Positions 22,852 through 34,600 of a stretch of 64,000 nt of DNA are shown here, one piece after another. The stretch's first letter is position 1, and every line of letters starts with the position of its first letter. The notes beneath the pieces were generated by a model. It was not told the origin of the DNA. It searched no databases and saw nothing but the letters and a program-made list of their open reading frames with translations. The stretch is from contig JTDE01002234.1 of the NCBI GenBank assembly GCA_014338405.1, positions 30,368-94,367 of the forward strand. The letters are read 5' to 3'. The translations under genes and the position numbers were made by a program. Origin of the DNA: Paragonimus skrjabini miyazakii. Lineage: Eukaryota > Platyhelminthes > Trematoda > Plagiorchiida > Troglotrematidae.

Positions 22852-25321
22852 GTCAGACAGGTCAGACGGCAATCCTGTCAGGGTGCAACACCAGTTCATA
22901 TATCCGTATATTATAGTCACGATCGATGCTTGAATCAAACTCCTTGCAAGGTTGGATGTGATGACGTTTAAAGAACTTGGGCTAAATGTAGGTGTACATT
23001 TCTTGTGCATGTTGGGTCACATGCATACGCTCTTTGGTCCATACGGCATTGATCATAATAGACTAATCAACCGCAACGGTTATTCGCGTTGAACCGTTAA
23101 AACGACTGACAACAGACAAAAGGTCACTGGATGTTTGGCAGTTAAGTGCGATACCGTAATGTACTAATATGGATACTTTCATGCGCAGATTGGTCCGGAA
23201 CATCGGAGTTGCCGTTTCTTCATGTCCACCGACGTATTAGTTGTGAAGTTTAACAAAACAGACTGAGGCTGCAAAGGCACGTCGAACTTATAAGTTTGTG
23301 CATTAAGAAGATCCCTGATAATGAGTTCTTGTCTCTGTAGTCGTGATGAGTGACTGTCTTACAAGGTGGTTGCGTTCACCGTACTGTGTAACAAGGTCAG
23401 TGAAACTTAGTGTGAAACAGATGGGTCGTCAAGAAAACCCTACTTTAAAGTGATCACTCAGCGATCAAAAGATGGCGGCTAACCGTGAACACAGTCAATG
23501 AACTCGTTGATTTCCCCTCGCAAATTCAGTCCCCATCCACAGGATTTTGATTGTGTTTGGATTCACCAAGCAGAAATATAAATAATATGACTCCTGTCCC
23601 TTGCGAATAAAACTGATAGTGAGGTGTATCGTATCTACACTCAGCCAATCCAGCGCGGTTGAGAAAACAACGTACAATTTAGCCGCCACATTGTGAACAA
23701 GACATGAGGGATTAGTGGACAACTGTATATAGCTTCGGTTATTATTAATGTAGCCACGTGTCCCAGTATACCTAACGGATTTGGACAGCGATGAAGCCGG
23801 CTGTGGAGTGCACAACAAGAAGGCACTGTATTGTTTACATCTATTGGAGGGTAGTGTGGAAAGTTACAAAATAAAACATTAGATGACTCAGAATTTGCTT
23901 GTTCCGTTAAATAAACTTGAACCAGCTTTGATGCCTATAAGATAAATCCAAGCACAAGAGGATCGATACGACTGAAAACTCATCGGATTTAACGTTTAAG
24001 TGTCCGTTACATTGTTTACATAGGATTTTTTTTCGGTTAACGAATGAGAACAGTGCTAAAATTCAGTGTTCAATTACTCGTCAAGATTGGCATTCCAATT
24101 ACAAACACTTCGTCATCCCACAAAATGACATCGTAAAGCCAACATGCATTGATCACACATGCGGCATGAACAATGATAAACATGGTCAACTGGGACCATA
24201 CAGACAGATATGGAGAGTTAACAAAATATTGCTGCTAACGCAGTTGGTGGCTCAGAAAAATGCAGAAATTTCGAAACACCGCTTCCCAACAATAACCTAC
24301 GCCGAACTCCACTTCCGTTTATCGTTGCTGCTAAGTCTATATTTCAGTTCACAAGGCTGATAGCCTGATGGTCAACTTTTGTGCAATGATAGATAACGGC
24401 TTCCGGCGTCTCAATTGCAAACTAGCTGAGACGAACTCAGATGTGAGGTTACTACGTGCATATGACCTGCATCACGCAAGCCCTGAAATTTTGATTTTGT
24501 ATAAGTACAAGGGGAACAAACATTGTTGTTTAGGCATACACTTTGCACACTGCGTGGCTAATCAACACAATCATGATCGTCTGATCAGACAGTTCCGCGC
24601 ACAATCCAGAGACATAAAAAGAGTAACAATTACATACATGATAACTAAACGTAAATGTGAAGCTACTGTAAACTTAATATTGCAGGAGACTGATAAGAAC
24701 TAATATCATGTTATTTTGTACACCAAAAATATAGCACAACAAAAAGTAAACGTGCGTGAAGATCTGAAGGCACCGCACTGGTCGGATGAGTATTTTGATC
24801 ATTTACCCAGTCACACTCACGACTTCTATGATACCCCCCAAAAAATGCTGAAGTAGTTCAAGAATGATGGACTTTGTTAGACATAGCTTAACCCAACAGA
24901 AGACCTCTACTAATCACCGCAGACAAAATCATCACCAAGGAGTCCCCTGACGTGCATTATTGTGATGAACATGAAAGAAGTAAGTGGAATTCTACACTTC
25001 CATCACCATCATTGTCAGCGTTTGAGCAGAACGTGGGAGCTGCTGCTTAAGCTATCAATGGTTTTGACAACGGTTTGCTAAGTAGCATAGCAATAGATCG
25101 GAGCAAATGTACAGAGGACGAGCGAAAAAGAAGAGACAGTGGCGTTCAGAAAGAAAGAAAAGTCAACAACCTTAAGAATGTGGGCTCGTCTTCGACCATT
25201 TTGCGCTGCCTTATCAAAGTGTCTCCAACCAGCGGTGTGGATAGTCTCGAACTCACCAACCGAACAGACAGTACCTAGAAACTTTGCTTAGAGGGCTGTT
25301 AAAGGTCTTCATAGCCCGTGA
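22852..25321. other. Unassigned DNA
   Basis: Frames at 23495-23818 (-) and 24368-24703 (+, about 111 codons, Cys/His-containing) are open but match no family I know. A lysine/arginine-rich frame lies at 25075-25278. No repeats shared with the rest of the window were seen. Confidence 0.4.
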
Positions 25322-26075
25322 TCATTTTATTGTCTGGTTACCTTGCGGTTTCTTCCAACCATCAACAGACATACTGAAAAAAGCAAGACGATGCTTTGGT
25401 GTACAGAGTACGTGGCTCAAACAGAGAATAAGGTGCATTTTCAATATCTCCGTTGTCGGTCGTGAACTTGCACGTTTCCAAAATGCGAGCCGACGGACTA
25501 TTACGTTGCTCATACAGTCGGCCCACTTAATACAGGTTGACTGACGGAGAAAACGGCGACCGAATACCGAGAGTCTATACGCATCTTCTACGTGAATGAG
25601 CCAGCTATCTAATCCATAAATCAGACGTGACAACACACACGCATTGTACATCCTGTCTTCAATTAATAAACAAACATCCCCGCAACGCCTCAAGTGACGA
25701 AGAATAGTGAACGCTGCACATGCTTTCGCCATCCCCGTGAGCAATAATACAAGCAGATAAGAGGATATTACACGGACAGATGAAACGATTAACAGTGTCA
25801 AGTGGTCTACCTACAATAACAACAAAATCGGCGCTAACCCAATCTTGTAATAACACTATAAACTTTGAAGATATAAAGTACATACCATGCAGACTAGTCA
25901 CGTCATTTAATCGGTTTAGCATAGTAAACATATTCTCCACAGAACAAACTAAGGTAATGTCGTCCACATACCCAATGTCAGTCGGCTTACTACTTGACTG
26001 GAACTTCACTCCGAGATCCTGGAAAACTTCGAGTGTTCCTTCCAGCCTCCCGAGCTGCAGTGAGGCGACAAAGTA
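25322..26075 (-). pseudogene. RTE-type LINE fragment, RT catalytic box to C-terminus (minus)
   Basis: Reading down from 26075: FQDLGVKFQSSSKPTDIGYV-DDITLVC (the catalytic box, YVDD instead of YADD), FTMLNRLNDVTSLHGMYFIS then SKFIVLLQDW, then in another frame AKACAAFTILRHLRR, NACVLSRLIYGLDSWLIHVE, RLSVFGRRFLRQ, and LSHVLCTPKHRL...VDGWKKPQGNQ. This is the ordered C-terminal half of an RTE LINE. The first 195 bp (25882-26075) is nearly identical to 27608-27798 in the opposite orientation. At least one frameshift (near 25700-25780) is present. Confidence 0.85.
25882..26075 (-). repeat. Inverted duplication arm (left) flanking a PLE
   Basis: About 194 bp is the reverse complement of 27608-27798 with about three mismatches, far closer than neighbouring element copies. 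The arms lie about 1.5 kb apart, and the PLE fragment 26077-26998 lies between them. Both encode the same RT segment around YVDD. Confidence 0.85.
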
Positions 26076-26076
26076 T

Positions 26077-26998
26077 GATGGATGCCGATTTTGATCATTT
26101 TGTTACTCTTTTACATTACTTTAATTCCACTCATCGAAATCTCCGTGTCACTAATGAACAAGAACTAGATAACTCACTACCATTCATAGACGTCCTTATT
26201 TCTAGGCGTTTTGACGGTGCATTTAGTAGGTCTGTTTATCAAAAAGCCACATGGAGTGGGCAGTACCTACAATTCTCTTCACTCGCGCCCGTGGCTTATA
26301 AACGTAGTTTAGTGCGAACCATTTTTCGTCGAGCAAGGAAAATATGCACAGCCGATCATCTAAAGTCTGAAGAGGAGCTCTTGAAGAGTGTTCTGCTGGC
26401 GAATGGATATCGGGCCGAATTTATTGAAATTCATTGCAGGGAACGAGTGGCTACCCCCAACCATAGTCAGCGCTGAAGAAGCAGGTTTTTATCACAATTC
26501 CTTACACAGGTGACCATAATATTACCGACGTAGGTCGAAAGTTGAAATCAGCCATTGATCGCACATCGCGCAGCGGAATTGCGCTTGTTGCTTTCCACCC
26601 GCAAGATGAGTCTCTACTGCCCCGATTGTTCTTTCCCGGCAAACTCCGCTTCTCATGCTATCCACCAGTTCACTTGCAGTTGCGATGACTCATACATTGG
26701 CAGAACAGACCGAAACTTACGCCAAAGGCGAAGCACATCCCCAAGTGGCCGGTGCAAACAATGACTCAATGTGGGTCAGTATCCCAACACCCAAACAGAA
26801 ATCCGGCGTCTGCGATCACGAAACACCTAATCACAATATGTCATGTGGTTGACCCCGTCACTTTGTTCATGGTTCTATTGCACAACCGTAACCCTAGGCT
26901 GTTGGTGTTCTCCGAGGTATTGTTGATCAAGCGTCACGCATCGGCCCTTCGTTGGCAAAAGGTGCTGACGCAATCAATTTCGTTACCGTGGCAGTGAA
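26077..26998 (+). pseudogene. Penelope-like element: RT C-terminus, linker and GIY-YIG domain
   Basis: 26077-26476 reads HFVTLLHYFNSTHRNLRVT, NSLPFIDVLISRRFDGAFSR, SVYQKATWSGQYLQFSSLAP, KRSLVRTIFRRARKIC and LLKSVLLANGYRAEFI, a PLE RT palm end and thumb. A linker follows (VFITIPYTGDHNI, 26487-26525). In another frame, HQFTCSCDDSYIGRTDRNL (26670-26730) is the GIY-YIG start with its CxC motif. 26752-26997 gives AITKHLITICHVVDP, HNRNPRLLVFSEVLLIKRHA and a C-terminal SLPWQ before the stop. Frameshifts at about 26476 and 26740 disable it. PLEs use this two-domain protein for telomere- or target-primed retrotransposition. The RT N-terminus is missing at the junction with the inverted LINE arm. Confidence 0.9.
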
Positions 26999-27086
26999 CC
27001 CTGATTGTTACCATGTGACGCTCGTTCATTTAACTGTTCTGTCGCTACGCGCTTAACTTATATAACCGAATGTTCTATGTAATCGA

Positions 27087-27105
27087 CTGATGAGACTAAA
27101 CGAAA
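27087..27105 (+). ncRNA. Hammerhead-like core downstream of the PLE ORF
   Basis: CTGATGAGACTAAACGAAA lies about 90 bp after the PLE stop codon. The same block at the equivalent place in the other PLE copies reads CTGATGAGAGTAAACGAAA or close variants. It is preceded by TATATAACC about 25 bp upstream, also conserved between copies. CCGA...TCGA could form a weak stem I. Stem II is minimal. Confidence 0.5.
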
Positions 27106-27179
27106 TGTTTGCATCTCGCAATGTGTGTCTTCTTGCCGTCTTAGTGGACACTTTAAGCTTATCCGTACTACTGTCCCGA

Positions 27180-27800
27180 GGTAACCGTCTGTCAGTAAAG
27201 CTATCAGCGAGGCAGATTGAACACTCGTCTGTAATAAGCCTAGAAGGTTACAGCGTTGGACTGACCAATGGGAGTCAATTTAACTGGCCTCCTGCTGCTA
27301 CCGTGTTGCCCCCAGAACCTTGTAGTGTATCACCCTGGTCGGTAGATTTGAAACCGCCACTGATACTGAGATGAGCAATGGTATTTCGGTTCTTAGACGT
27401 AATAGGGCTGATAACCCAGATGATCTCATGCCGGCACTTTTTAAAGGAGGTGGGGAAGCGTTAGTGGAGCTTTTGATTCAGTCGTCTTAACTTGTGTGGA
27501 CAATGGCTACCATCTCTCCTTGCTGGGTCACTTGATAATGGTTCTCATATTCAAGAAAAGTCCAGGGATCTTGAAAAAACCATAAAGGAGTTGGCTTGAC
27601 TCCAGTCATTTGTCGCCTCACTGCGGCTCGGGAGACTGGAAGGAACACTCGAAGTTTTCCAGGATCTCGGAGTGAAGTTCCAGTCAAGTAGTAAGCCGAC
27701 TGACATTGGGTATGTGGACGACATTACCTCAGTTTGTTCTGTGGAGAATATGTTTACTATGCTAAACCGATTAAATGACGTGACTAGTCTGCATGGCGAC
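27180..27800 (+). pseudogene. Older LINE A-related RT fragment with internal deletion
   Basis: Reading frames give a VSKAISEAD-like start, LRRNRADNPDDLMPALFKGG then GEALVELLIQS (counterpart of LNRNKAVRPDDLVPALFKEG), then after a jump FQDLGVKFQSSSKPTDIGYV-DD at 27655-27725. The intervening RT boxes (FLDxKGAFDS) are deleted. It is diverged from LINE A copies 2-4. The last ~190 bp is the right arm of the inverted duplication described at 25882-26075. Confidence 0.75.
27608..27798 (+). repeat. Inverted duplication arm (right) flanking a PLE
   Basis: It matches 25882-26075 in reverse complement at roughly 98%. The flanking sequences on the outer sides differ (27801 onward versus sequence below 25882), so the duplicated block is short. 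Confidence 0.85.
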
Positions 27801-28827
27801 GTTCCCTGAAGCAAAAGAGGTTTCCACTTGTTTAAAGTTTTCCATTAACGAAGCTTCACGGTCAGCGTTCAGGCTGAGTTTCGGTTTCCTACGAATATCT
27901 ATCTCAAACTTGTGAATTGCCAGAAGGAATGTTCTGTTACGATGTAGAGGTGACGATTCCCGGACGGTATTTTGAAACTGCCAGTTTTGTGTAGACAGTG
28001 GCTCCGATGCCAAAAGAACAAATAAAAGAAGTTAGTGAAAAGGAATTGAGAGTATGCGAACGAAGTTAAAAAACACAGACTGCAGTATATAAACCATTCA
28101 ATACAGCCCAGACTCATGCTTAATAGAAGTGTCAACGAGAGTTGCACCGAACCTTGCGTTGAAATCCAAGGTAGGACTTGATAATGATATATTACTAACA
28201 TTATAATATGGGCACACGCCTACCTCTTCCAATACCTTTTGAAGCAAACAAACAATGTATAGCGCAATGTGCAAGGGACTATTTAGCAAAACGGAAGTCA
28301 TGACTGGTATAAAACTATGGTCCTTACAGATTTATTTACTTTGTCCGTCTCAATACAGCACCGAAAGCTCTGACCACTAAATATAAGATGTCCCTACAAA
28401 ACACTAACATAGCTTCACGATCAATCAGTCCCGTGTATGAACGGTCCGGGAACTCCAACGAAGTGACTAGAATTTAACCTTCTATAAAGGCGAAAATTGG
28501 CAAACTCTATACTCTCTTCGGCTTCGCAAACGTGAATCTGATTAGATAGGTCACATGAACGTAGCCTCCAGTACGGATAGAGTTCTCGATAACTTAAACG
28601 ATAAGCAGAAACGCAATGCTAATCGCAACAAAATTATCCGGTACAGCACGTATCATAAAGCGAACCACGTCTACGATTGTAAACATCGTGCACACGTCAC
28701 AAATCACCAACCTATAGGTAGACTTCATAATTGTCTCGATACCTACAGGTCAGTTCGGCGCCATACATAGGGAGATCAGTGGCACAATTTTCCAGACTGC
28801 ATTTGAATCTGAAATACTTCACCAATG
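27801..28827. other. Unassigned DNA
   Basis: Minus-strand frames at 27899-28201 and 28098-28301 have hydrophobic runs but no recognisable family. No repeat is seen. Confidence 0.35.
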
Positions 28828-29110
28828 TGAAAAGACGTTGTAATGTGCTAACATTTAATTTGCTCCCATAAGCCGCAAACGTAAAACATGCAGGTTATAT
28901 ACGACAGACAATTAGAGAGTGAAAGAGTAAGACACGCATACATTCACACCAAATACTATTGTCATCAACATCACGGCAACTCGATGGACTGCTTCAGCCA
29001 CTTTTGTGCACATCGCGCTGGCTGTTGATTTCTTATCAACATAGATTCGCTGAAGACCAACAACTTCAGGTTCCGAAGATATTTCTATTTCTGCAATTTG
29101 AATGGGATCA
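28828..29110 (-). mobile_element. PLE 3' fragment (left arm of head-to-head pair, locus 2)
   Basis: On the minus strand the frame reads YLRNLKLLVFSESMLI, RNQQPARCAQKWLKQSIELP and a stop, the PLE C-terminal block (NPxLLxFSExxLI...QPAxCAQE). The non-coding tail follows and resembles 11580-11800, including TATATAACCTGCATGTTTTA and a decayed hammerhead core (CTTATGG). It is inverted relative to 29230-29700. Confidence 0.7.
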
Positions 29111-29229
29111 TCTGACAACCGACACTAGACACAAATTGAAGTTTGCTCTATGACGTACGTATGCGGCTGTCCAATCAGGCTTGGTTCAAACCACCAAAGG
29201 ACCAGTTCTACACAGTCGCGAACGCAGTT

Positions 29230-29700
29230 TCTCTAACTGTTCTGTTGCTCAGTTCACTTGCAGCTGCAGTGACGTTTACATAGGCAGAACAGAGCGACAA
29301 CTATCACAGTGTGTGACAGAACACGTCCCGAAATGATTGAATCGACATACGACAATACTAAACTAAGGGATCTGTTGCTCGGAATTCTGCACTCCCGAAT
29401 GCTAGACACCCCATGATGACAGATCAACGAGCTGATCTACTTAGTTCGTTCAAAATTGGAATCTTGAGATACTGACCTTTGGAGAAGTTACGTTGATCAG
29501 AATTAATCAGCCGGCGCTATGTGTACAAAAGTGGCTGAAGTAACTCATCGGGCTGCCAAGTGGTTGATGCGTGCCTACGCCCCGTCTACCTTTACTTGTT
29601 TGCCATATATAACCTGGATGTTTTACGTTTGCGACTGATGGAAGTAAACGAAATGCCACCATATCGCAACATGTCTTCTTTCTGCAATGACGATGCATGT
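29230..29700 (+). mobile_element. PLE GIY-YIG fragment and 3' end (right arm of head-to-head pair, locus 2)
   Basis: QFTCSCSDVYIGRTERQLSQ and CVTEHVPK then a stop (29245-29335) is the GIY-YIG start with CxC and the R...EH helix. Further on, ARNSALPNARH and the AGAMCTKVAEVTHRA equivalent of the C-terminus are read in other frames. The tail contains CATATATAACCTGGATGTTT and CTGATGGAAGTAAACGAAA (29635-29653). Stops and frameshifts throughout. With the minus-strand arm it repeats the arrangement at 11580-12311. Confidence 0.75.
29635..29653 (+). ncRNA. Hammerhead-like core in PLE locus 2, one core base changed
   Basis: CTGATGG then AAGTAAAC then GAAA. The last A of the invariant CUGAUGA is G here, which should impair cleavage. 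Position relative to the PLE coding end and the upstream TATATAACC block matches the other copies. Confidence 0.4.
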
Positions 29701-30284
29701 TAACCATTACAGAGTGCGCCCACCGCGGTAAGGAACCAGTGAGGATATATCCCAATGTTCAATTACAACTGAAACATACCAGACTGTAAGACCAAATATA
29801 CGTACACATGGAGGTTCCGGTGTCTTCAGATGGCATCTCTATTTTATGCTCGTAATAAAGGTAGAATCAGTGGCCGAGTTTAGCCACTAAAAACGAACCG
29901 ACTAGCTAGTACACACCGGTATTGCTCTGATTGCTGAATTATGAACAACCTAGGATAGTTCTACCCCCATGCCAACCGAATTGGGTGACTAGTGAGTTCA
30001 CAACGTAGGTGAAAATTTTCAACATGGCACTTTTCTTATTATTGATTAGATATCTAACTTATGATGTGATCACTGACGAGTAAGTAGTAGGGGACTCCGG
30101 TCTTTTTTTACATATAAATCGAACATCACTCGCAACTGGTTGCAGCCCCTTTCGAAAAGAATCACCTATCATACGTTTTGCTGTTATTGGAGCTCGTCAG
30201 TAGTGCATATCCTTGCCGACTAGAACTCCGACCACGCTTTCATGAGGTAACAGTATTGATCACTGCGCCACTGGTCTCACACCA
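29701..30284. other. Unassigned DNA
   Basis: A stretch at 30075-30150 (TAAGTAGTAGGGGACTCCGG, a T-run, then ATATAAATCGAACATCACTC) resembles the end of dispersed repeat R1. Nothing else is recognised. Confidence 0.35.
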
Positions 30285-30525
30285 GCCACGGCTGAACCAT
30301 CGTACATAAACGCTCAGCCACATTTGTTTGAGTAATGCTCAGGTTGCCCAGTCGCTTCGAGAGATGACACAGTAACTGTCTTCTTAACTTCAACCGATGA
30401 TTCCGCGACTAGGACTTTTGTCCAAGTTGAAAGTGTAGAAATCATTAAACGATATTGTGATTATTGGTTAGTTGGGGATCTTGTTTTTTAATATAAACTG
30501 AATATCACCCTCAACTGGCGTGGTC
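30285..30525 (+). repeat. Dispersed repeat R1, copy 2
   Basis: Homologous to 7383-7625. It contains GGCTGAACC, TAATGCTCAGGTTGCCC, GATTATTGGTTAGTTGGGG and AATATAAACTGAATATCACC. No ORF is associated. Confidence 0.55.
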
Positions 30526-31499
30526 GTCTAGATGGAAACTGCACGCTCTCTTTGGTACACTTGGTGACCCTTAAGTGTTACAGAACAGAAAAATCGGACA
30601 CGACATGGCAATAACAATAGTTAACTTCTAGCCTAGTTACTTGCAGTTGAAAACTGGAGATCACAACCAATACGCCATTGTCAATGCCACCGGAAAATTT
30701 GAGGTTGCATGCGATTTACATTCTTCGAAGGGATGACTGCCAAAAAATAAAGCAGCGTCGTCGGACACATGTTTCATCCGTTTGCAGTGAGACAGCTTGA
30801 GTACTCGTATGAGTAGTAGATTACTTGTCAATTTTGACGTCGACGGCAGATGCCGGTGTTGATAACACATACAAAAAGTTTTGGTGAGGGACAGTGTTTG
30901 TAATTATTTTTTCGATCGGATAAATGAATCGAATACTAAATGTTCGATTAAAGTTGTATACCCAGTTCAGTAGATCGCGAGGTGAATGCCGCCTCGTAAA
31001 ACGTGGCCTGCATACCAAAAATCTGTTGGAACCAAGACAATAATCGCACCAACCCAGCTGAGATCCCAGATTAACAGCACACTAGTGTTATAACGAACTC
31101 AACGGTGTCCCCAACCAGCTTCCAGAGACGTTTACCTGTATCAGGACAAACGCCAGTCAACAATAGCAACTATTCTGCAGGCTTCTACCTCACGAATTGT
31201 CAGTATGATTTTAATGTATACCTTGAACGAAATTGTTTTCACTGTCTTGAGCGTACTGCCGCTCTATCACAGCGTCCAGTGATTTAACTAAGTACATTGT
31301 CCACAGTTTCCCAAGTCGACCACGAACCCGATAGATGGTCTCATTTTTTTTTACAGAAATGTACGTGATCATAGTAGCGCAGTCCTTGAAGTGCTCAACC
31401 CATCTAGCCACCACTGCAACACCAGCGACTGTGAACCTGAGATCATGACCGCCGGTTACACTTATAAAATCACTAGCCTGTCTATTAGGTGACGATTGT
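30526..31499. other. Unassigned DNA
   Basis: A minus-strand frame at 31211-31414 begins MVARWVEHFKD, reminiscent of the RW-AEHF segment found before the RT in RTE-type LINEs. Nothing flanking supports that reading. Confidence 0.3.
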
Positions 31500-31610
31500 A
31501 CTCAACAACTCCCGCGTGATTCCGAATTCTTTTCCGAGTACACGGACATTGTCCACATCAAACTTACAACCAGTTTGTCGCATGACTAACAGCTTTGGAA
31601 CTCCCAACTA
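31500..31610 (-). pseudogene. Possible PLE GIY-YIG C-terminal relic
   Basis: One minus-strand frame reads LLVMRQTGCKFDVDNVRVLG then KEFGITRELL. Several GIY-YIG proteins of PLEs end with HxxxTGHxFDxDNxxVL...ExxxxxRLLxES, and the order fits. The region is short and the surrounding DNA gives no support. Confidence 0.25.
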
Positions 31611-34600
31611 CGACCTGATATTCGGGATTGCTTAGGGGAGGTTTCTCAGTACGCCCCCGAAGTTCCCTGATATTTCAATTCTCATGTTGTTCGATCAACG
31701 CGAACACGTGAAAAAGACCCTGCACCTTTTGCGTAAGCAGGTATGGGGTCTCCTCAACTGCAGCAAGCCTTTCGGATGCGTTTGGGACTAACTTAGTCCA
31801 GCCTCCTTCCAAACCCTCAAATCTACTTCACTTAAGGATCTACAAATGGTGCTTGACGTCAGCTACTCGAATGGCATAACGGTCGTGCCGATCCTGAGAA
31901 CTTTTGGCAATGGATTGGGAACTGTCTGATAACTTTTTGGGGATGTGCAGAGTACTCCTCGTTAGTCAGCTCAGCTACAGTCTCCCTCATGTTAATTTCT
32001 GGTCGTGTGCGCGCAAAGCCACAGTATTGCGGAACCATAAGTTAGTCACACATATCTGTTTATGATGAGTGGATAAGTAACAGGCCATTTTCCACCTCTG
32101 ATTGCATATGATAAGTAGTGGTCTTGACAAGTTGCTCATATTATGAACCGACCAGTCGGTGAATGGTACAAGGTTTCACTACTACTCCGTGGTGAAACTG
32201 ACGGCCGGATTGATCTTACTTAGGCGAAGAAAGAAAAACGCCGTTGAGTCTCATTTAATGATCACGAAAGTATAATCGACATAACGCAGACGGTTCGCCA
32301 AGCTAATTGAAAGTTCTCTCTAATTTTCCATACATTAGATAAAAGGAGCAGGTAATAAGTCCCCAAAAATACTACTTGGAACTACAAGCAAAGTAACTCG
32401 TGTCACGGTATGCGGGAGACTCGTGCACAACATTGATTGGCAGCCAAGATTACCATCGGCCATCAGTGGCTTTCAATGCCGCTGCCTCAAACATACGTAG
32501 GTGAACGGTGACGGAATACCGAAACTAGCGGTTATTTCGTCATGCTTAAAAGATAACAATCTAATTGTTTATGTAGTTGGCAATACGAGTAGATATTCCT
32601 GCTGGCTGCTGCAAAATTCTTGGTAGGCACGGGCTGCGGGGAGTCAACCTCACGCACAATAACAACTTTTCGGTATTTCGCATGGCAATGAAAGTGTAGC
32701 CGAACTCAGACTGCGCCGTTCCACTCGTTCTAAACACTTGCTCACATCATTATTCGTAGTAGAACGTGCAGCTGGTTCTTCATGTGTACGCAGATCGGAC
32801 ACGGATATCTGGCAAACTGAGTCCACTTGGAGTCCTCAGAGGGTACAATGGACAATCAGGACAAAAGAGATGACCTAAGCTCCACGTCATTTTGGTTTTC
32901 GAAAGTGTCACCGAGAATGCTATTACCTCCAACATCGGTCGTTGAGAAGGCGGTTAGAGCAACTTCCAGCTGAGACACTTAGCTGAAAAATAATCAAAAT
33001 TCATCAGTCTAGCGGCCAGCCTGTCTACACTTCACACGCGACTTGGCATACTACGGCAGCAAACACTGTGACAAGAAAACCGAAAAAAATCATGCTGACA
33101 AGAATGCGCCGTCTTCGTGTCGATGCTGAAGAGTGTAACTGACCCTATAGGAATCAAAGTCACAAATTCGAACAACAGTGCTCGTCCGCTCCAGCTGTAG
33201 GTGAAACTGGTTCCAAATTGGTAAAACCATCATTCACGAACACATTACGTGGCTTGAATATCGACTTCAAATGGATGGCGTGACAAGTAGTTAACGAGGA
33301 CGTGAGCTCAGTCCTAGAAAACTACGTCGTTGCTCGCAATAGGCTAATCTGAGTCCAGCTTTTCTTGCCTCAAGGGATAGAACACAACGCAAAGAGTAAC
33401 AGTGACGCTAACACGGAAGGCAGCCCTTAGGTACATTTATTAATTTGTGCGCATGAGATCATTTGGAGGTGACAGGTATCATTTAGTCCATCAGTGGCAG
33501 TCACAAGATGTATTGAAAACTCCTCGCGCCCAGCAAAACCGTTAGTGCATATTGACATTAGACACTCCAACCGCCAGAACGAAGAACGCTTACTAAGTGT
33601 TATCAGACTACCTAGACCGTTGAGGCCCTAAAGATTACTGAAACACGTATCAGGCCCGTGGTTTGCAGCCAACGGCACATTCAGTGATTTTTAAAGCATA
33701 GTGATAAGTTTTTCTAGCCAATAGATGTTCACCAAGAATCGTCCACGTGGGTTAAATAGGGGACGGTGCAAATCAACTAGTAGCAAAAAAAGCCCCCCAT
33801 TTTTCATAGTAAAAACGATGCCGGTTTGCTTATGTTTATTTTAAAACCAATGCAGCAAGATCGTTGAATTGGTCCGATAAACGACTCCCAACCGGCAACC
33901 TCAAAGAAACAGACGGCGGCGAAGCCACCAAGACAATCAACAATACAGGTCAGTCAGTCATGGAGGGTTGGCCAGTGACCGTAGTCAATGAGAACTGAGT
34001 GTGAGACGTGCCGAGTTCATCCAACCAATGGAGTCAGCAATGAAAAGAAAACCAGTTGGTTACCCCGTTATGCTACAGGAAGCGACATGATGTGAAGAGC
34101 AACCGTCGGTTCTTTTCCAGAGCAATAATGGACTGAACGGCCAGAGATTTTGTGGAAACTATCCGAGTGGCCCTGCAAGATGAGAAATCTTCAAGTAATG
34201 CACAAACTGAAAACCATGCATTTTTTATGCCAGCGCAAGAACCTGAGGGATGACAGGTACCTCATTCTGCCGAACTAAGCATGCTCAGTAAGATCCAAGG
34301 TCTGTGGTTTGATTTCTAAGATAGTGGAAATCTGGTTGACTTGGTCCGGCCCAGCAGCTTCGCATTTTTACCCCTCCTTTACACGAGCGTCTCTGACCGG
34401 ATTCTTCATCCGACGTTTTCAAATTGTGGTTTCCAGAATAAGCGTGTCCCGAAGCAATTAAAGCGGATGTCTTCATGAGCTGCTCAATAAACATACTTGA
34501 AACACATCCCAGAACCCAATGAACGTTATTTTCACAACCAACCATCAGAGAATACCCGCGCAAACACCACCGCATATCATTGGTGGTCACTAGGTCAAAC

